Assembly: GCA_963575745.1 (NCBI GenBank)
Contig: CAUYUJ010013814.1
Span: 238,501-302,500 of the forward strand
Origin: Prorocentrum cordatum
Taxonomy: Eukaryota > Sar > Dinophyceae > Prorocentrales > Prorocentraceae
Reading direction: 5' to 3'
Length of the DNA stretch: 64,000 nucleotides
This document shows positions 10,545-20,354 of the stretch, piece by piece (position 1 is the stretch's first letter; each line of letters opens with the position of its first letter). Both the position numbers and the translations under genes were made by a program. The notes under the pieces were generated by a model. It did no database searches and was not told where the DNA came from. It saw only the letters and a list, made by a program, of their open reading frames with translations.

Positions 10545-11470
10545 CCCATTCCTGCACGCCCTCGCACGGTTCGTGGCCCCATAGGGAGCTCCACCGAAGG
10601 CCCCAATGGCAAGGTTCGCACGCAGTTCCACTTTCATGTCGGCGCACCCCTCACACGGTTCGCGGCCCCATAGGGAGTCCCACCGCATGCAATTCCGCGC
10701 TCGCTTCGGCCTACCACTCACCGAATTCCTCAGTGGCAAGGTTCACATGCAATCCCAGCTTCATGTCGTCAAACCCTTCACACAGTTTGTGGCCCCGTAG
10801 CAAGCTTCACCGAATGATTCAGTGGCAGGGTTCGCATGCAATTCCATTTCAATGTCGGCGCACCCCTCGGGCGGTTCGTGGCCCCATATGGAACCCCACC
10901 GAATGCCTCAGTGCAGGGCCCGCATGCAGTTCCATCATCATGTCGGAGTATTCCTCACATGGTGCGTGGGCCCATGGGGGTTCCATCGAAGGCCTCAGTG
11001 GCAAGCGTCGCATGCAATGCAGCCCTCATTTAGGCGCACACTTCACACGGTTCGTGGACCCATGAGGAGTTCCACCGAAAGCCTCAACGGCAGGGTTCGC
11101 ATGCAATTCCGTGCAGTTTCGGTGCCCCTCTCTCTCTCTCTCTCCCTCTCCCTCTCCCTCTCTCTCTCTCTCGCGGCTCGTGGCCCCATCGCGAGTTCCA
11201 CCGACGTCCTCATTGGCAGGGTTCGCGTGCAGCTTCACCCTCATCTCGGCGTACCCCTTTGCACGGTTCGTGGCCCCAACGGAAGCCGCGCCGAATGATT
11301 CAGTTGCAGGTTTCGCATGAAGGTCCGCCTTCATTTCGGCGCACCCCTCACACGGCTCGCGTGCCCATAGGGAGCCCCGCCGAACGCCTCAGTGGCAGGG
11401 TTCGCATGCCATTCCATTTTCATACCTGAGCATCCCTCACACGGTTCGCGGCGCCGCGGGGGGTCCCCAC
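10545..11470 (+). repeat. Family 1 repeat array, about ten units, with (CT)n
   Basis: Units carry CACACGGTTCGTGGCCCC, ATAGGGAGCTCCACCGAA and CAGTGGCAGGGTTCGCATGC. This sub-type has GGCAGGGTTCGC where the 6.7-kb array has GGCTGCGTTCGC. A (CT)n tract at 11128-11172 sits inside one unit. Confidence 0.9.
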
Positions 11471-11900
11471 CGAATGCTGCGAAGGGTCTGGGGCCTCCTT
11501 TCCAGGAGGGAGGGGGGGGGGGGCCGTCGCCAACTTTGGTCACGGTGTGGGGCAGGAAAGTCAGAGGCCATTTCGGGGGAATTGGGGCCATATCTGCTGG
11601 AGTTCGTGTTGCGTTCGTTCCTCCCTGGGTGCAGGCTACTCGGAGCGTGCGCGCCCCTCTTCCTTCGTCTCATATCCCTCGCGGTGCTCGCAGCTGCACG
11701 CGGTTCGGGCTATTTGGAATAAGCCCTTCTTCCCCCCCCTTCTTCGTCGATCTGGCGCGTTGGCAATGCTTCGCCGATCCGACGAACCCCCTCCCTCTCC
11801 TCGCCCTGCCCCTCCCTCCTGGCGCAGGAGGACCTCCCGCGGGCGCGCAACGAGCACTGCCGACCCGCTGCCATCGCAGTCGAGGCCGTGAGTTCCCAGG
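11471..11900. other. No gene seen
   Basis: G-run at about 11510-11523, otherwise mixed. The 291-codon frame that starts at 11392 begins in repeat sequence and is protein-like only after about 11905. Confidence 0.5.
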
Positions 11901-11904
11901 AGAA

Positions 11905-12345
11905 CTCTGCACTGGGCCGATCGCCGCGGAGACGAAGGCGACGGTCAGCTCGGCCGCCTTCGGCGTCATGCCGATCGACCCGCAGGCTCTGGGTTTGTCG
12001 CAGGCGGACCCGGCCGCCCTCGGCATGACGCCAGTTGACCCAGCCCAGATGGGCTTCAAGAAGGCTGATGCCGCCGCGGTCGGACTGGAGCCCATGCAGG
12101 TCGGCAGCCTCGGCATGGACAAGCCGCCGCCGCCGCCGCAGGCTCCCCCGCGCCACCCAGCCTTCGAGTCGCGCAAGCACCTCCCCGAGAACCCGTTCGA
12201 GAACGGCCTCCTCAACAGCTTCGGGATGCAAGCGCCTCAGCCAGAAGCTGGCCGACCTCGCGGCTGAGGCGAAGGAGCTCGCAGCGGCCGCCGAGGACGA
12301 CGACGCAGGCGATCGGGCCCGAGAGAACCGACGCCAGTTTTTGAA
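11905..12345 (+). pseudogene. Candidate exon with DPxxLG repeats, frameshifted
   Basis: In one frame to about 12230 it encodes short tandem motifs of the form DPQALG, DPAALG, DPAQMG, then DKPPPPPQAPPRHPAF and HLPENPFENGLLNSFGMQ. Removing one C near 12231 would let the frame continue as SQKLADLAAEAKELAAAAED, a plausible helix, to about 12345. Short unknown repeats plus a helix suggest a structural segment. I do not recognise the family. Family 1 arrays lie on both sides, so these may be introns. Confidence 0.4.
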
Positions 12346-12544
12346 GAGGATTGGTTTTCTCTTCGCCCTTCGGCGCCTGAGGCCACCCCTCGGCGCTAAC
12401 CCAGCAACAAAAAAGAGGGGGGGGGGAAGGGGGAGAGGGAGGGGAAGGAGGAAGGAGGATTACAGTTGGTCACCAACCATCCTGTGGAGTCGGGTCGTAG
12501 TTTTGATGTGACAGCGCCCCGCGACCCCCCTCCCCGCTCCTCCA
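12346..12544. other. G-rich spacer, no gene seen
   Basis: A G-run near 12418-12437 and no supported feature. Confidence 0.5.
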
Positions 12545-13170
12545 TCCCCCCCGCGCCCATGTCGGCGCGCCCCTCATGCGTCTTGTGGCCCCGTGAGGAG
12601 GTCAGCCGAAGGCCCCAGTGGATGCGTTGGCACGCATTCACCCCCAATTGCGGTGCACTCCCCACGCGTTTCGTGGCCCCGTATGGGGGCTCCACCGAAA
12701 GCCCCAGTGGGTGCGTTCGCATCGTTACCACCCCAATTGCGGTGCACCCCTCACGCGTTTCGCGGCCCCGTAAGGGGGCTCCTCCGAAGGCCGCAGCGGC
12801 TGCGTTCGCATGCGGCCCCGCCCACATTTCGGCACACCCTTCACGCGCTTCGTGGCCCCATGGGGGAGCCCCACCGAAGGCCCCAGTGGCTGCGTCCGCA
12901 TGCGGCTCCACCCCCCCCTGCCAGCCCACCCCTCACAGGCTTCGTGGCACCATAGGGAGCTCCACCGAAGGCCCCAGCGGCTGCGCTCGCATGCGGTTCC
13001 ACTTCAATTTCGCCACACCCCCCACACGCTTCGTGGCCCCATAGGGAGCTTTGCCGAAGGCTCCAGTGGCTGCGTTCGCATGCGGTTGCGCTCCAATTTC
13101 GGCACGCTCCTCGCGCGCTTTGTGGCTCCACCGAGTGCCCCAGTGGTTGCGTTCGCATGCGGGTCCACTT
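12545..13170 (+). repeat. Family 1 repeat array, about seven units
   Basis: Same unit as 6736-7460 (CTGCGTTCGCATGCGG, TTTCGGCACACCC, CGTGGCCCCATAGGGAGC). It ends at about 13165, only about 35 bp before the protein-like block. Confidence 0.9.
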
Positions 13171-13200
13171 GGATGATGGATGATTGTTTGTTCGAGTTAG

Positions 13201-13684
13201 GCGACGACACGAGTGACAAGCACAAAACGTTGGAGAACGCCTTTCGCACGCGCAACGTCGCGGCGCGCACGGCCATCGATAGCAAGTTCAGGAAGCGGTT
13301 GAAGGCAGAGCCCGAGGAGAGGAAGAAGTGGGACGCGATCAAGGTGCGGTCCCAGAAGCAGGAGTTCAAGCTCGACTGGGTGGACAGGGAGTGGGCCAAA
13401 GTCCAGAAGACCAGGGAGCACGTCAAGCAGCAGAGCGAGGAGGTCGGCGACTGGGGCGCGCACAAGCCGTTCGAGGTCATTGCGAAGGACGAGAGCGGGA
13501 TCGGCATCACGGAGAGCAGCGCTCTTGCAGCGCTCAACATCTGCCTGACGCGCATGAAGATGGGAAGCCCGTTCACGAAGTACAACACGTTCTCTCGCAG
13601 GATGGAGTTCTTGCACGTGAAGTCCCAGCACCATTGGAAGTTCGAGAAGAAGTGGACCGAGCACCAGAAGGAGTGCGGAGATTA
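13201..13684 (+). CDS. Candidate terminal exon, charged helical protein, unknown function
   Basis: A frame open from 13171 becomes protein-like at about 13201, just after TTCGAGTTAG/G, a plausible AG|G acceptor for a dinoflagellate intron. It runs to TAA 13682-13684. About 160 residues are rich in charged and aromatic residues: EERKKWDAIKVRSQKQEFKL, DWVDREWAKVQKTREHVKQQ, NICLTRMKMGSPFTKYN and a tail WTEHQKECGD. This W/K/R-spaced pattern looks like a genuine folded domain. I do not recognise the function. It may be the last exon of a gene that begins near 7570, with family 1 arrays in the introns. Confidence 0.5.
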
Positions 13685-13689
13685 AGGCG

Positions 13690-14999
13690 ACCTCGTGAAG
13701 GAGTACGTGGGCGTGCTCTCGGACGGGCGCCCCCGCCGACGCCCGCAGCTCAGTGCCCAGGTCGTTCCAGGCGACGCCCCAGATCCTCAGCTTTCGGCGC
13801 CGGCCCCGCCTCTTGAGCAGGGCGAGGCAGACGAACAGCTGCGTCGACCCTGTCCAGCACGACGCCCCAGTTGAACGCGCCGACCGAGGCCTGCGCCGCC
13901 CGCCCAGGAAAGCCTTCGCGCGCCTCTGGTAGTCCGCGAAAATCGCCTTCGCCACCGACCCCGCCTCCAGGAACGCGGGCGGGCGCGAGCCCGGGAGGGG
14001 CGCCGAATCGGGCGATGCCGTCTGGCACCGGGCCCTTCTCGCAGTCGCCGTCGCAACAGATGCGAGGCCTACTAACTTCATCCAATCGCCCCTGTCGGCC
14101 GCCAGCGCCCTCGCCTCGCGCGAGCGCGACCTCGCCCGGCCCGTCTGAGCCGAAAATCGGGAATCGCGGCGCGGCTGGCAGCTCAGCCTTGCCATCGGGG
14201 TCATCGGCAGGCCCAGCCGGGGAGCCGCCCTCCTCGCAATGCCGCTCGAAGTAATAGAGAAGCCTCGGGAGGGGTTGTCGGCTGGGCCTCTCTCCGACGG
14301 GGCCCAGCGAACGCGCGCGCGAAGGCGGCGGGCCAGCGCGAGGGCGCAAATCTCTCTGCGGATGTCCCGAAGTTAGAAAGCCGACAGGCGACCCTTCCCC
14401 GCAGCCAGCGCTAACCGCAGGTTGTCGACCAGCAGGGAGACCCGATGCCCGAAGGCCCCTCGATCCCGCGGGAGATGCGAGGGGAACTGGACAAGGCGAG
14501 CCCCTCCAACCGAAAGACGTTCGCTGGGCCCCGCCAGGGAAAAGACTCAGCGATGTGCCATGCCTCCGGGTGCGCGAAGTTCGCGTCCACATGTCGAAGG
14601 CCTTCGCGTGCTCGGCCATCTGGCAGATCGTTGGAGACAAGCGCTCGGTCGAGGTCCGCGTCGCCGTGGAAGACGCGAGCCCGTGCAGCCACTGCGCCCA
14701 AGTGCCGCCATCGCTCGGCCGTCCGGCCCCGACGGGCGACGTCGGCGACCGGCGCCTCGCGCTCGCAGACGCCGAAGCGCTCCCACGGCCGGCCAGGACA
14801 CGGCGCCCTTGTTGCAGGGCGCAACGCTAGTCGAGCACTCGCCGCGCATGGCGGCGCCCCCGCAGAGCTCGCGAAGGCCCCCGCGGCGGCGGAGATCATC
14901 AGGACAGGCTCTAGTGGCGAGGTAGCTGCGCTCGAGGTGGTCAAGGCGCAGCTGTTGCGCCGCGCTCGGAACCCCACCCCCTGCTGACTGCCGCCCAGA
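13690..14999 (-). pseudogene. Retroelement downstream region, frame-broken
   Basis: The minus strand keeps protein-like patches in alternating frames: GDGARALNALSGRQ near 15000, LRLDHLERSYLATRACPDDL near 14900, VARRGRTAERWRHLG near 14720, and REGLRHVDANFAHPEAWHIA near 14560. Further down are KICCDG-like and LKRRGRRRKLRIWGVAWNDL patches (about 14080 and 13790). I cannot point to an RT active site. The element ends just beside the converging plus-strand block at 13684. Confidence 0.35.
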
Positions 15000-16617
15000 G
15001 AGGGCGTTGAGGGCGCGGGCTCCGTCGCCAGCCCAGTCGATGGCGCGGCGGCGGCGGTGAGCGCGGCGAGCGACAGCGCGGCGGCCGCCCCCCCGCAGCA
15101 TCAGGAACAGGAAGGAGAAGCAAGAGGAAGACGCCGCGCTGGCGCATCTCCACCTCGCGGCCGAAAATCGCAATGCCTGCGCGCCACGGGCCAAAAAGCA
15201 ACAGGCAGCCCACATCGCAGAGGTACTGGGCCCCTTGGGCTTGGCAAGCTGTCTCTCCTCGCGCGCTTTGCGCCTCTCCTTCGCCGCTGCGTTCTCGCGC
15301 GCGATCTGCTCGCTGACCCAGGCGGAGAGAGCGGGCGCCACCGTGGGCCCCCTGGTCGTGGTCATCCCGGTGAAATAGTACTCCTCATCGCGGTGCTGGT
15401 TGTCGTCCTCGCGCGCCCCGAGGACGCGATCGCGGCGGCGCTCCTCGCAGACCTGAAGCTGGCTGCCGCGCCACCAGCTCCAGGCTCCCCAGGTTCGAGG
15501 TGCCCAGCTGATCATAGTAGAGCGCAGTCTCGAATACCTTCGAGAACACATGATGGGTTGAGACCACGATGTCGTCCAAGCCCAGGCGGACGACCGACCT
15601 CCACTGCGCATGGTGCCAGAGGGCGCTCCCGCCGTTCTCCGGCATGAGCGTGGCCACTCGGTGCACTGTCCTGGGTCCAGGGACCGCCCAGTCGCTCCAG
15701 TCCACGGCCCTGAGCAAGGCCGCCCCTGCTGCGAAGGCGCGGTGCCACTTGCCATTGATGTCATACTGCGCGGCGAGCGCCCTGCAATCTCCTGCTCCGT
15801 CGTCGCCGCTGCCGCTGGCAGGCGCGGCCGACCCGCTGGGCGGGATGCCTCCTGCGCCGGCCAGGGCGGCTGCCAGCCCGTCGGCACCGCCCGCGGCCCT
15901 GGGCGCAGCAGGGGCGCGAGCCGCCGCCAGCGCGGCCGCAGCAGCTGGGGGAGCCAAGACCAGGCTTCCGCCATCGCCCAGCCCTTAACTGGCGCTGCAG
16001 CGGCGGGCGGGGCCAGCCCTTAACTGGCGCTGCAGCACTGGGGGGTCCCGCGGCTGCTGGGGCGCCCGCTCCTCCTCCCGCTCCTGCGGCAGCTCCGGCA
16101 GCGCCGTCGCCGCCTCCGCCCAGCAGCGCGGCCAGGCCACCGCCGGGCCCTCCTGCGACAGCGAGCCCCCCTCCTCCGGGCGCAGCGCCTGGGGCGGCAG
16201 CGGGCGCCGCTGCAGGGGCGGCGGGCCCCCTCGCGGCCGCGGCGCCGACGCCGGCTGGCGCGAGCGCACCGGCCCCACCTGGCGCGGTGCGAGCAGCAGC
16301 CACAGCAAGAGCTGCATCGTGACCAGCGAGCAGCACGAGAACCTGCTGCGCTAAGGCCTCCAGCTCGGCCAGCGCCACCCCTCCGGCGGGATTCGTGATG
16401 TCGCCGTCCTCGCGGATGAGCCCTCGGCCCAACCCAATGCGGTACCAGTACCTGATGTCTTCGTTCCCGTCCGTCAACCACTCGAAAAACACATCACGCT
16501 CTGGCGAGACCACCGCAGGGTGAAGGGGCTGAATCCCCGAAGTTCCAGCGACGACTCGAGCGCGCAGCAGCGGGGCACCCGGGAGATCGTACTCCACATG
16601 CAGTTCATTACCAGGGC
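15000..16617 (-). pseudogene. Retroelement gag-like and linker region
   Basis: After an Ala/Gly/Pro-rich linker (about 16020-16330) the minus strand encodes AAQYDINGKWHRAFAAGAAL, WAVPGPRTVHRVATLMPENG and YYDQLGTSNLGSLELVARQ in one frame (15385-15957). It then continues in another frame with EEYYFTGMTTTRGPTVAPAL and a charged helix ENAAAKERRKAREERQLAKP. I associate this order with a retroelement ORF that is widespread in dinoflagellate genomes, from memory and unverified. Frame switches near 15480 show decay. Confidence 0.45.
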
Positions 16618-17232
16618 TCATACCCTGAGAGCTGCAGGCGTCCTGTACTTGATCAATCGGCCTCGGCCGCTTGGCACGCGCAGCCCGACGACCGCCAGCT
16701 CCGCCTCCAGCTCCCCCGAGGATGCCCGTCCTCGCCTCCGGCCGCAGCAGCGGCCTGCTCGGCCGTGCACAGCGGCCCAGCACCGAGCCACGAGCTCCCA
16801 GAGCACGAGTGTCACGAGGCCGAAGGCGACCTCGAAACCCCACGAAAACTCGTTCTTGGCCGGCTCGGGGCACGCCGGGCAAGGGTCGGGGCACTCCAGC
16901 AGCGGCGCCGCGGCTGCCCAAGGCAGGCACTGCTCCAGCTCCCCGCGCAGCCCGCTGGCCAGCGCGGGAGTCGGCGGCGCGGCCGCCAGGCAGCTCCGCG
17001 CCGGCGGAGCTGGCGCGGGCACCGCGAACCGCGGTGCCAGTGCGGCCTGTGAAACCGCCCGCGGGCCAGCGGGGCCGCGAGCGCCCCACCACTGGCCGAG
17101 CCACGCGGTGCCCATAGAAGGCCAGGAGCGCCACGCCCCGGCCCGCCTGGCGCATGCAGGTGCGCGCGAGTCTGGCGAGCACGCGACCTCCTTACGAAAA
17201 AGGCTTGAGCAGTGACTGGTTGCAGATTGCAC
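16618..17232 (-). pseudogene. Retroelement N-terminal part with membrane segment
   Basis: The minus-strand frame includes a Cys/Pro cluster (LECPDPCPACPEP) followed by a hydrophobic stretch (GFEVAFGLVTLVLWELVARC) that would be one membrane helix, then a basic Arg-rich stretch. A neighbouring frame continues with ELHVEYDLPGAPLLRARVV, ERDVFFEWLTDGNEDIRYWY and ELEALAQQVLVLLAGHD. It is the 5' part of the element that runs to about 13690. Frame changes and lack of a single open frame mark it as decayed. Confidence 0.4.
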
Positions 17233-17257
17233 CGCAAGGCCCTGTTCAAGAGCTAAC

Positions 17258-17260
17258 CAG

Positions 17261-17339
<79 letters not shown>

Positions 17340-17357
17340 GTCATCGTCATCGTCATA

Positions 17358-17439
<82 letters not shown>

Positions 17440-17552
17440 TCATCATTATCATCAACATCAACATCAACATTGTCATCATCATCATCAGCATCAGCATCAG
17501 CATCAGCATGAGCATCATCATCAGCATCATCATCGTCATCATCATCGTCGTC
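17258..17552 (+). repeat. (ATC)n then (CGTCAT)n microsatellite
   Basis: Pure ATC triplets to 17338, CGTCAT hexamers to about 17405, then ACC/ATC/AGC triplets. All Asp/Met/Ile homopolymer frames here are repeat translations. Confidence 0.95.
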
Positions 17553-17559
17553 GTCCTGT

Positions 17560-18010
17560 AGCTCCTTCCTCTTGTCCGCTTGCCACTCGGCTGCAGGTGA
17601 TCCTCTTCCTCCTCCCCTCATCTCCTCGTCTTCCCCCTTCCCACTCTTCCTCCTTCCTGCATCCATCTTTCCCGTTTGTTCCTCCTTCCCCCAACCTACA
17701 CTCTCCATCCTCCTCCCTCCATTCTTTCCCCCCCCAAATGACGACGACAACAACCACGACCACGAAGCCTACGACGTCGACAGCGAGGACGACGACGAGG
17801 GCGACGAGGGCGACGACGACGGCGAGGACGACGACGACGAAGACGGCGACGGACGAAGACGAAGACGACGGCGGCGAAGACAACGACAGCAATGATGACG
17901 ACGATGACGACGTCCCCCTCGTACGACGATGACGACAGCGACGACGTCATCCTCCTCCGCAGACGGCGCGGACGATGTTCGACGTCGACGGCGCAGCGAC
18001 AGCGACGGCG
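17560..18010 (+). repeat. CT-rich stretch followed by (CGA)n
   Basis: CCTCCTT-type pyrimidine sequence at 17600-17735, then CGA/GACGACGAC triplets at 17740-18005. No gene seen. Confidence 0.8.
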
Positions 18011-18029
18011 GCGACATCGAGGCTGGAAG

Positions 18030-18240
18030 GCACCAGGCCTTGTGCGTCTTGTAGTTGGCAGGGTGCGCGTACAGCTTCATGGGCATCGCGGCAGCTCTTC
18101 ACGCGGCGAGCGCCCCGCGCGATCTTCAGGAGGTTTGGAAGTGAGCGCCAACACTAAGACGAGGGGCTGCCTCCACCGAGGGAAGGTGGTCCTAGCTTTT
18201 GGTGTTGGCGGTGCTCTTTCGGCCACCTAGCAAGCCCGAG
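18030..18240 (+). repeat. Diverged family 1 unit and a short inverted repeat
   Basis: AGTTGGCAGGGTGCGCGTAC, then GCGGCAGCTCTTCACGCGGC and GAGCGCCCC, line up with a family 1 unit. Downstream, GAGCGCCAACACTAAGACGA (18143) and a partly complementary GGTGTTGGCGGTGCTC (18199) form an imperfect stem of about 80 bp in total. Confidence 0.5.
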
Positions 18241-19193
18241 AATGACCACCACCACCACCGAGATCGGGATCATGTTCCCTCGTTGGAGGCACAGCGTCGA
18301 TATGGGTGTTGGTGCCAACCTCTAGGCCCTTGGGGTGCGTGGTCCTGGGAGCCAAATGGCTGCAGGAGGAACAGGGTCGGCGGTGCGCCGAGGGGGGAGG
18401 TGCGAGGGGGAACGCCTCCTGAGAAGGCGGCGCTGTAGCTCCAACAAGCTTAGACAGCTTCTCAGAATTCCGAGGATCCCCTGCGCCTTCTGAGAAGGCC
18501 CGCCCCCTCTGCCGCCGACAAGAGGAGTGGGAGAATGGCGGCAGGCTTGTGGCAATCTTCGGCACCCCAGTGGGTGGGTCGCCGCGCCCTGGGATCGCCA
18601 GCAGAAGCTGCGCAGGATGGAAGGACTGTCCTAGGGGAAAGCGTCGAGACATCCACGGACTCTGCACTCTGCGTTGTGCGACAACGCAAAACGTCGGAGG
18701 TCTAGGAGGGAGAAATTCTCGAAGGCCTTCGGTAGTGCTCAACGGCCTCTCTGGAGCCCCGGCAGCCTGCTGAAGCAATGGATGCCTCTGGACGCGGGCG
18801 GTAAAAGTGGCGGAGGAAAGGAACATGTAGGAGGGGAGGGAGAAAAGGAGGAGGAGGAGGAGGAGAAGGAAGAGGAGGACCAGAGTAAACACATGATGCG
18901 TCAAGGATGCTGCAATACACCCTCGCGTCCCAAGTCCCCTCCTCATAAGCCACTGCAAGCTTTCCTCCACAACGACAAGAATCGCCACCAAGAAAAACAA
19001 ACACCCTTCGGGTCTGCCATTCATACCAAGACCCGGTCCTGATGAAACGGGGCTACGAAGCATCCACTTGGAACACGATCAAATGTGCGTGGATAAACCA
19101 ACGAGGTGCCCAACGATATCCCCCTGTCGAGATCGGACTGGCCACATCCGTGAATGTGTTGCATATGTTCTCTTCTCTCGCCATAAACTTTGG
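18241..19193. other. No convincing gene
   Basis: A 278-codon minus-strand frame (18227-19063) covers most of it and contains two hydrophobic patches. One of these translates a GGA/GAG tract at 18838-18880, and composition elsewhere is not protein-like. I leave it unannotated. Confidence 0.5.
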
Positions 19194-20033
19194 GGGTGCC
19201 TCAAGCGAGAACCCGTTTGGGAAAAGGCGCCGCCCTCGATCCGTGCGGTGCTACATGTGCTGGAGCCTCTTGTGTTAAGGTTACAGGATGCCTCAATCGG
19301 TGGCGTCATGTTGAAAAGTGGTCGTCCCCCATCCTTCCAGCGATTGGCAAAATAGAAACGCAGTTGCGCGGCACGAGGGCGAGCGCCCAATGTCTAAAAC
19401 GACATACGTTCCGTCCATGTGGCTGCTGTAAAGGTTTAACACGAATGTGCGTGGCGCGTAGGCGAGAACCCATTATGAAAGCACGCCCTCCATCTCAGTC
19501 AATGTTCCAAATGTTTCTCTTGATGCGCGCGGCGCCAAGGCAAAACAGACAGCTTGAAAGTGACTGGCCGCCCATCCCTGAAGCTGTTACCTTGTACGCA
19601 CGTTTGAATCACATGTGCTCAACGATGTGGCGGGAGCCCCGGGTTCAAAACAAGCCCCTTCAATCCTTGAAACCACTGACAACTTGTACGACGAACGTGC
19701 GCGGCGCCAAGGTGAGACCTACATGTTGCAAAAAACTGGCCTCCGTCCGTGAAACTGCTGGAGCATGTTAAGAAGCACATGTAAAAAACACCAGTACCCC
19801 ATCCTTGAAACTGTTGCAAGCTTTAAGCGATAATGTGCGCGGCGCGCACATGCGAGAACCACATGTTGAGAAGGCCCCCACATCCGTCCTTGAAACCGCC
19901 GCAGAATCTTACAGCGAATGCGCGCGGCACCACGGCGAGAGCCACAATGTGAAAACACCCCGGCCCATCCGTGAAATTCTTGCACGTTCCAGTTTCCTTG
20001 TAATACATGGCCTCGGAATCTCAAGCGAAACGC
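19194..20033 (-). repeat. Family 2 array, left copy (A) of the flanking duplication
   Basis: Reverse-oriented family 2 units (on the minus strand: GGATGGGCGGCCAGT, TTTTCAA, TTGCCTTGGCGCCGCGCGC) ending at the family head motif, GCGTTTCGCTTGAGATTCC on the minus strand. The block is repeated at 25119-25946 with only about 11 substitutions and one 13-bp gap. It stops exactly where the retroelement begins. Confidence 0.9.
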
Positions 20034-20062
20034 ATTAGCATTAGCATTAGCATTAGCATTAG
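20034..20062 (+). repeat. (ATTAGC)n at the 5' boundary of the element
   Basis: About five ATTAGC hexamers follow directly after the family 2 head and run into the terminal repeat, which itself starts ATTAGC. Confidence 0.9.
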
Positions 20063-20320
20063 CTTTAACATTCCATAGCCATTTTAGGGTTCATTTCCTG
20101 AAGACGCCGTAAAGACAGAACACTTGTAGAACCCAAGCTGCTCATAATATCCGTCATTGTACCCAGCAGCACTTTGAAAGCAGAATTCTTGATATCACGA
20201 TATCTCGAGCAGCTCGATTTGTGCTCGAGCCAGGCCGTGTACTGAATTTGTCTGCAGAGCGCGAGCAAAAAGACGGACAGGCGAAGGAGTGCAGTTGCAG
20301 ATCGAATTCCTTATTCTTAT
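20058..20320 (+). repeat. Left terminal direct repeat (pseudo-LTR, B)
   Basis: 263 bp shared with 24749-25011 at roughly 94-95% identity. Many differences are CG in this copy and TG in the other, including three successive sites in CTCGAG/CTCGAT-type words, as expected from deamination of methylated CpG. It contains the spliced-leader-like motif near its start and ends with CCTTATTCTTAT. Confidence 0.85.
20072..20093 (+). other. Spliced-leader-like relic, left copy
   Basis: TCCATAGCCATTTT matches 13 of the first 14 bases of the conserved dinoflagellate spliced leader (known consensus start TCCGTAGCCATTTT). The following AGGGTTCA is a weaker match to GGCTCAAG. It lies 14 bp inside the terminal repeat. 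Retroposition of a trans-spliced RNA would leave such a relic. Confidence 0.5.
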
Positions 20321-20354
20321 TTGGGTGGGTTACACAGTTCCTATCTCCTGCACA

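Noticed and set aside
10545-11470. CRISPR-like array (repeats with variable segments)
   Set aside because: Units of 85-95 bp diverge along their whole length without constant repeats and unique spacers, and the genome is eukaryotic in character.
17246-17753. Poly-Asp acidic protein
   Set aside because: Translation of ATC/CGTCAT microsatellite.
18227-19063. 278-codon minus-strand membrane protein
   Set aside because: One of its hydrophobic runs is the complement of a GGA/GAG tract and the rest lacks protein-like composition.
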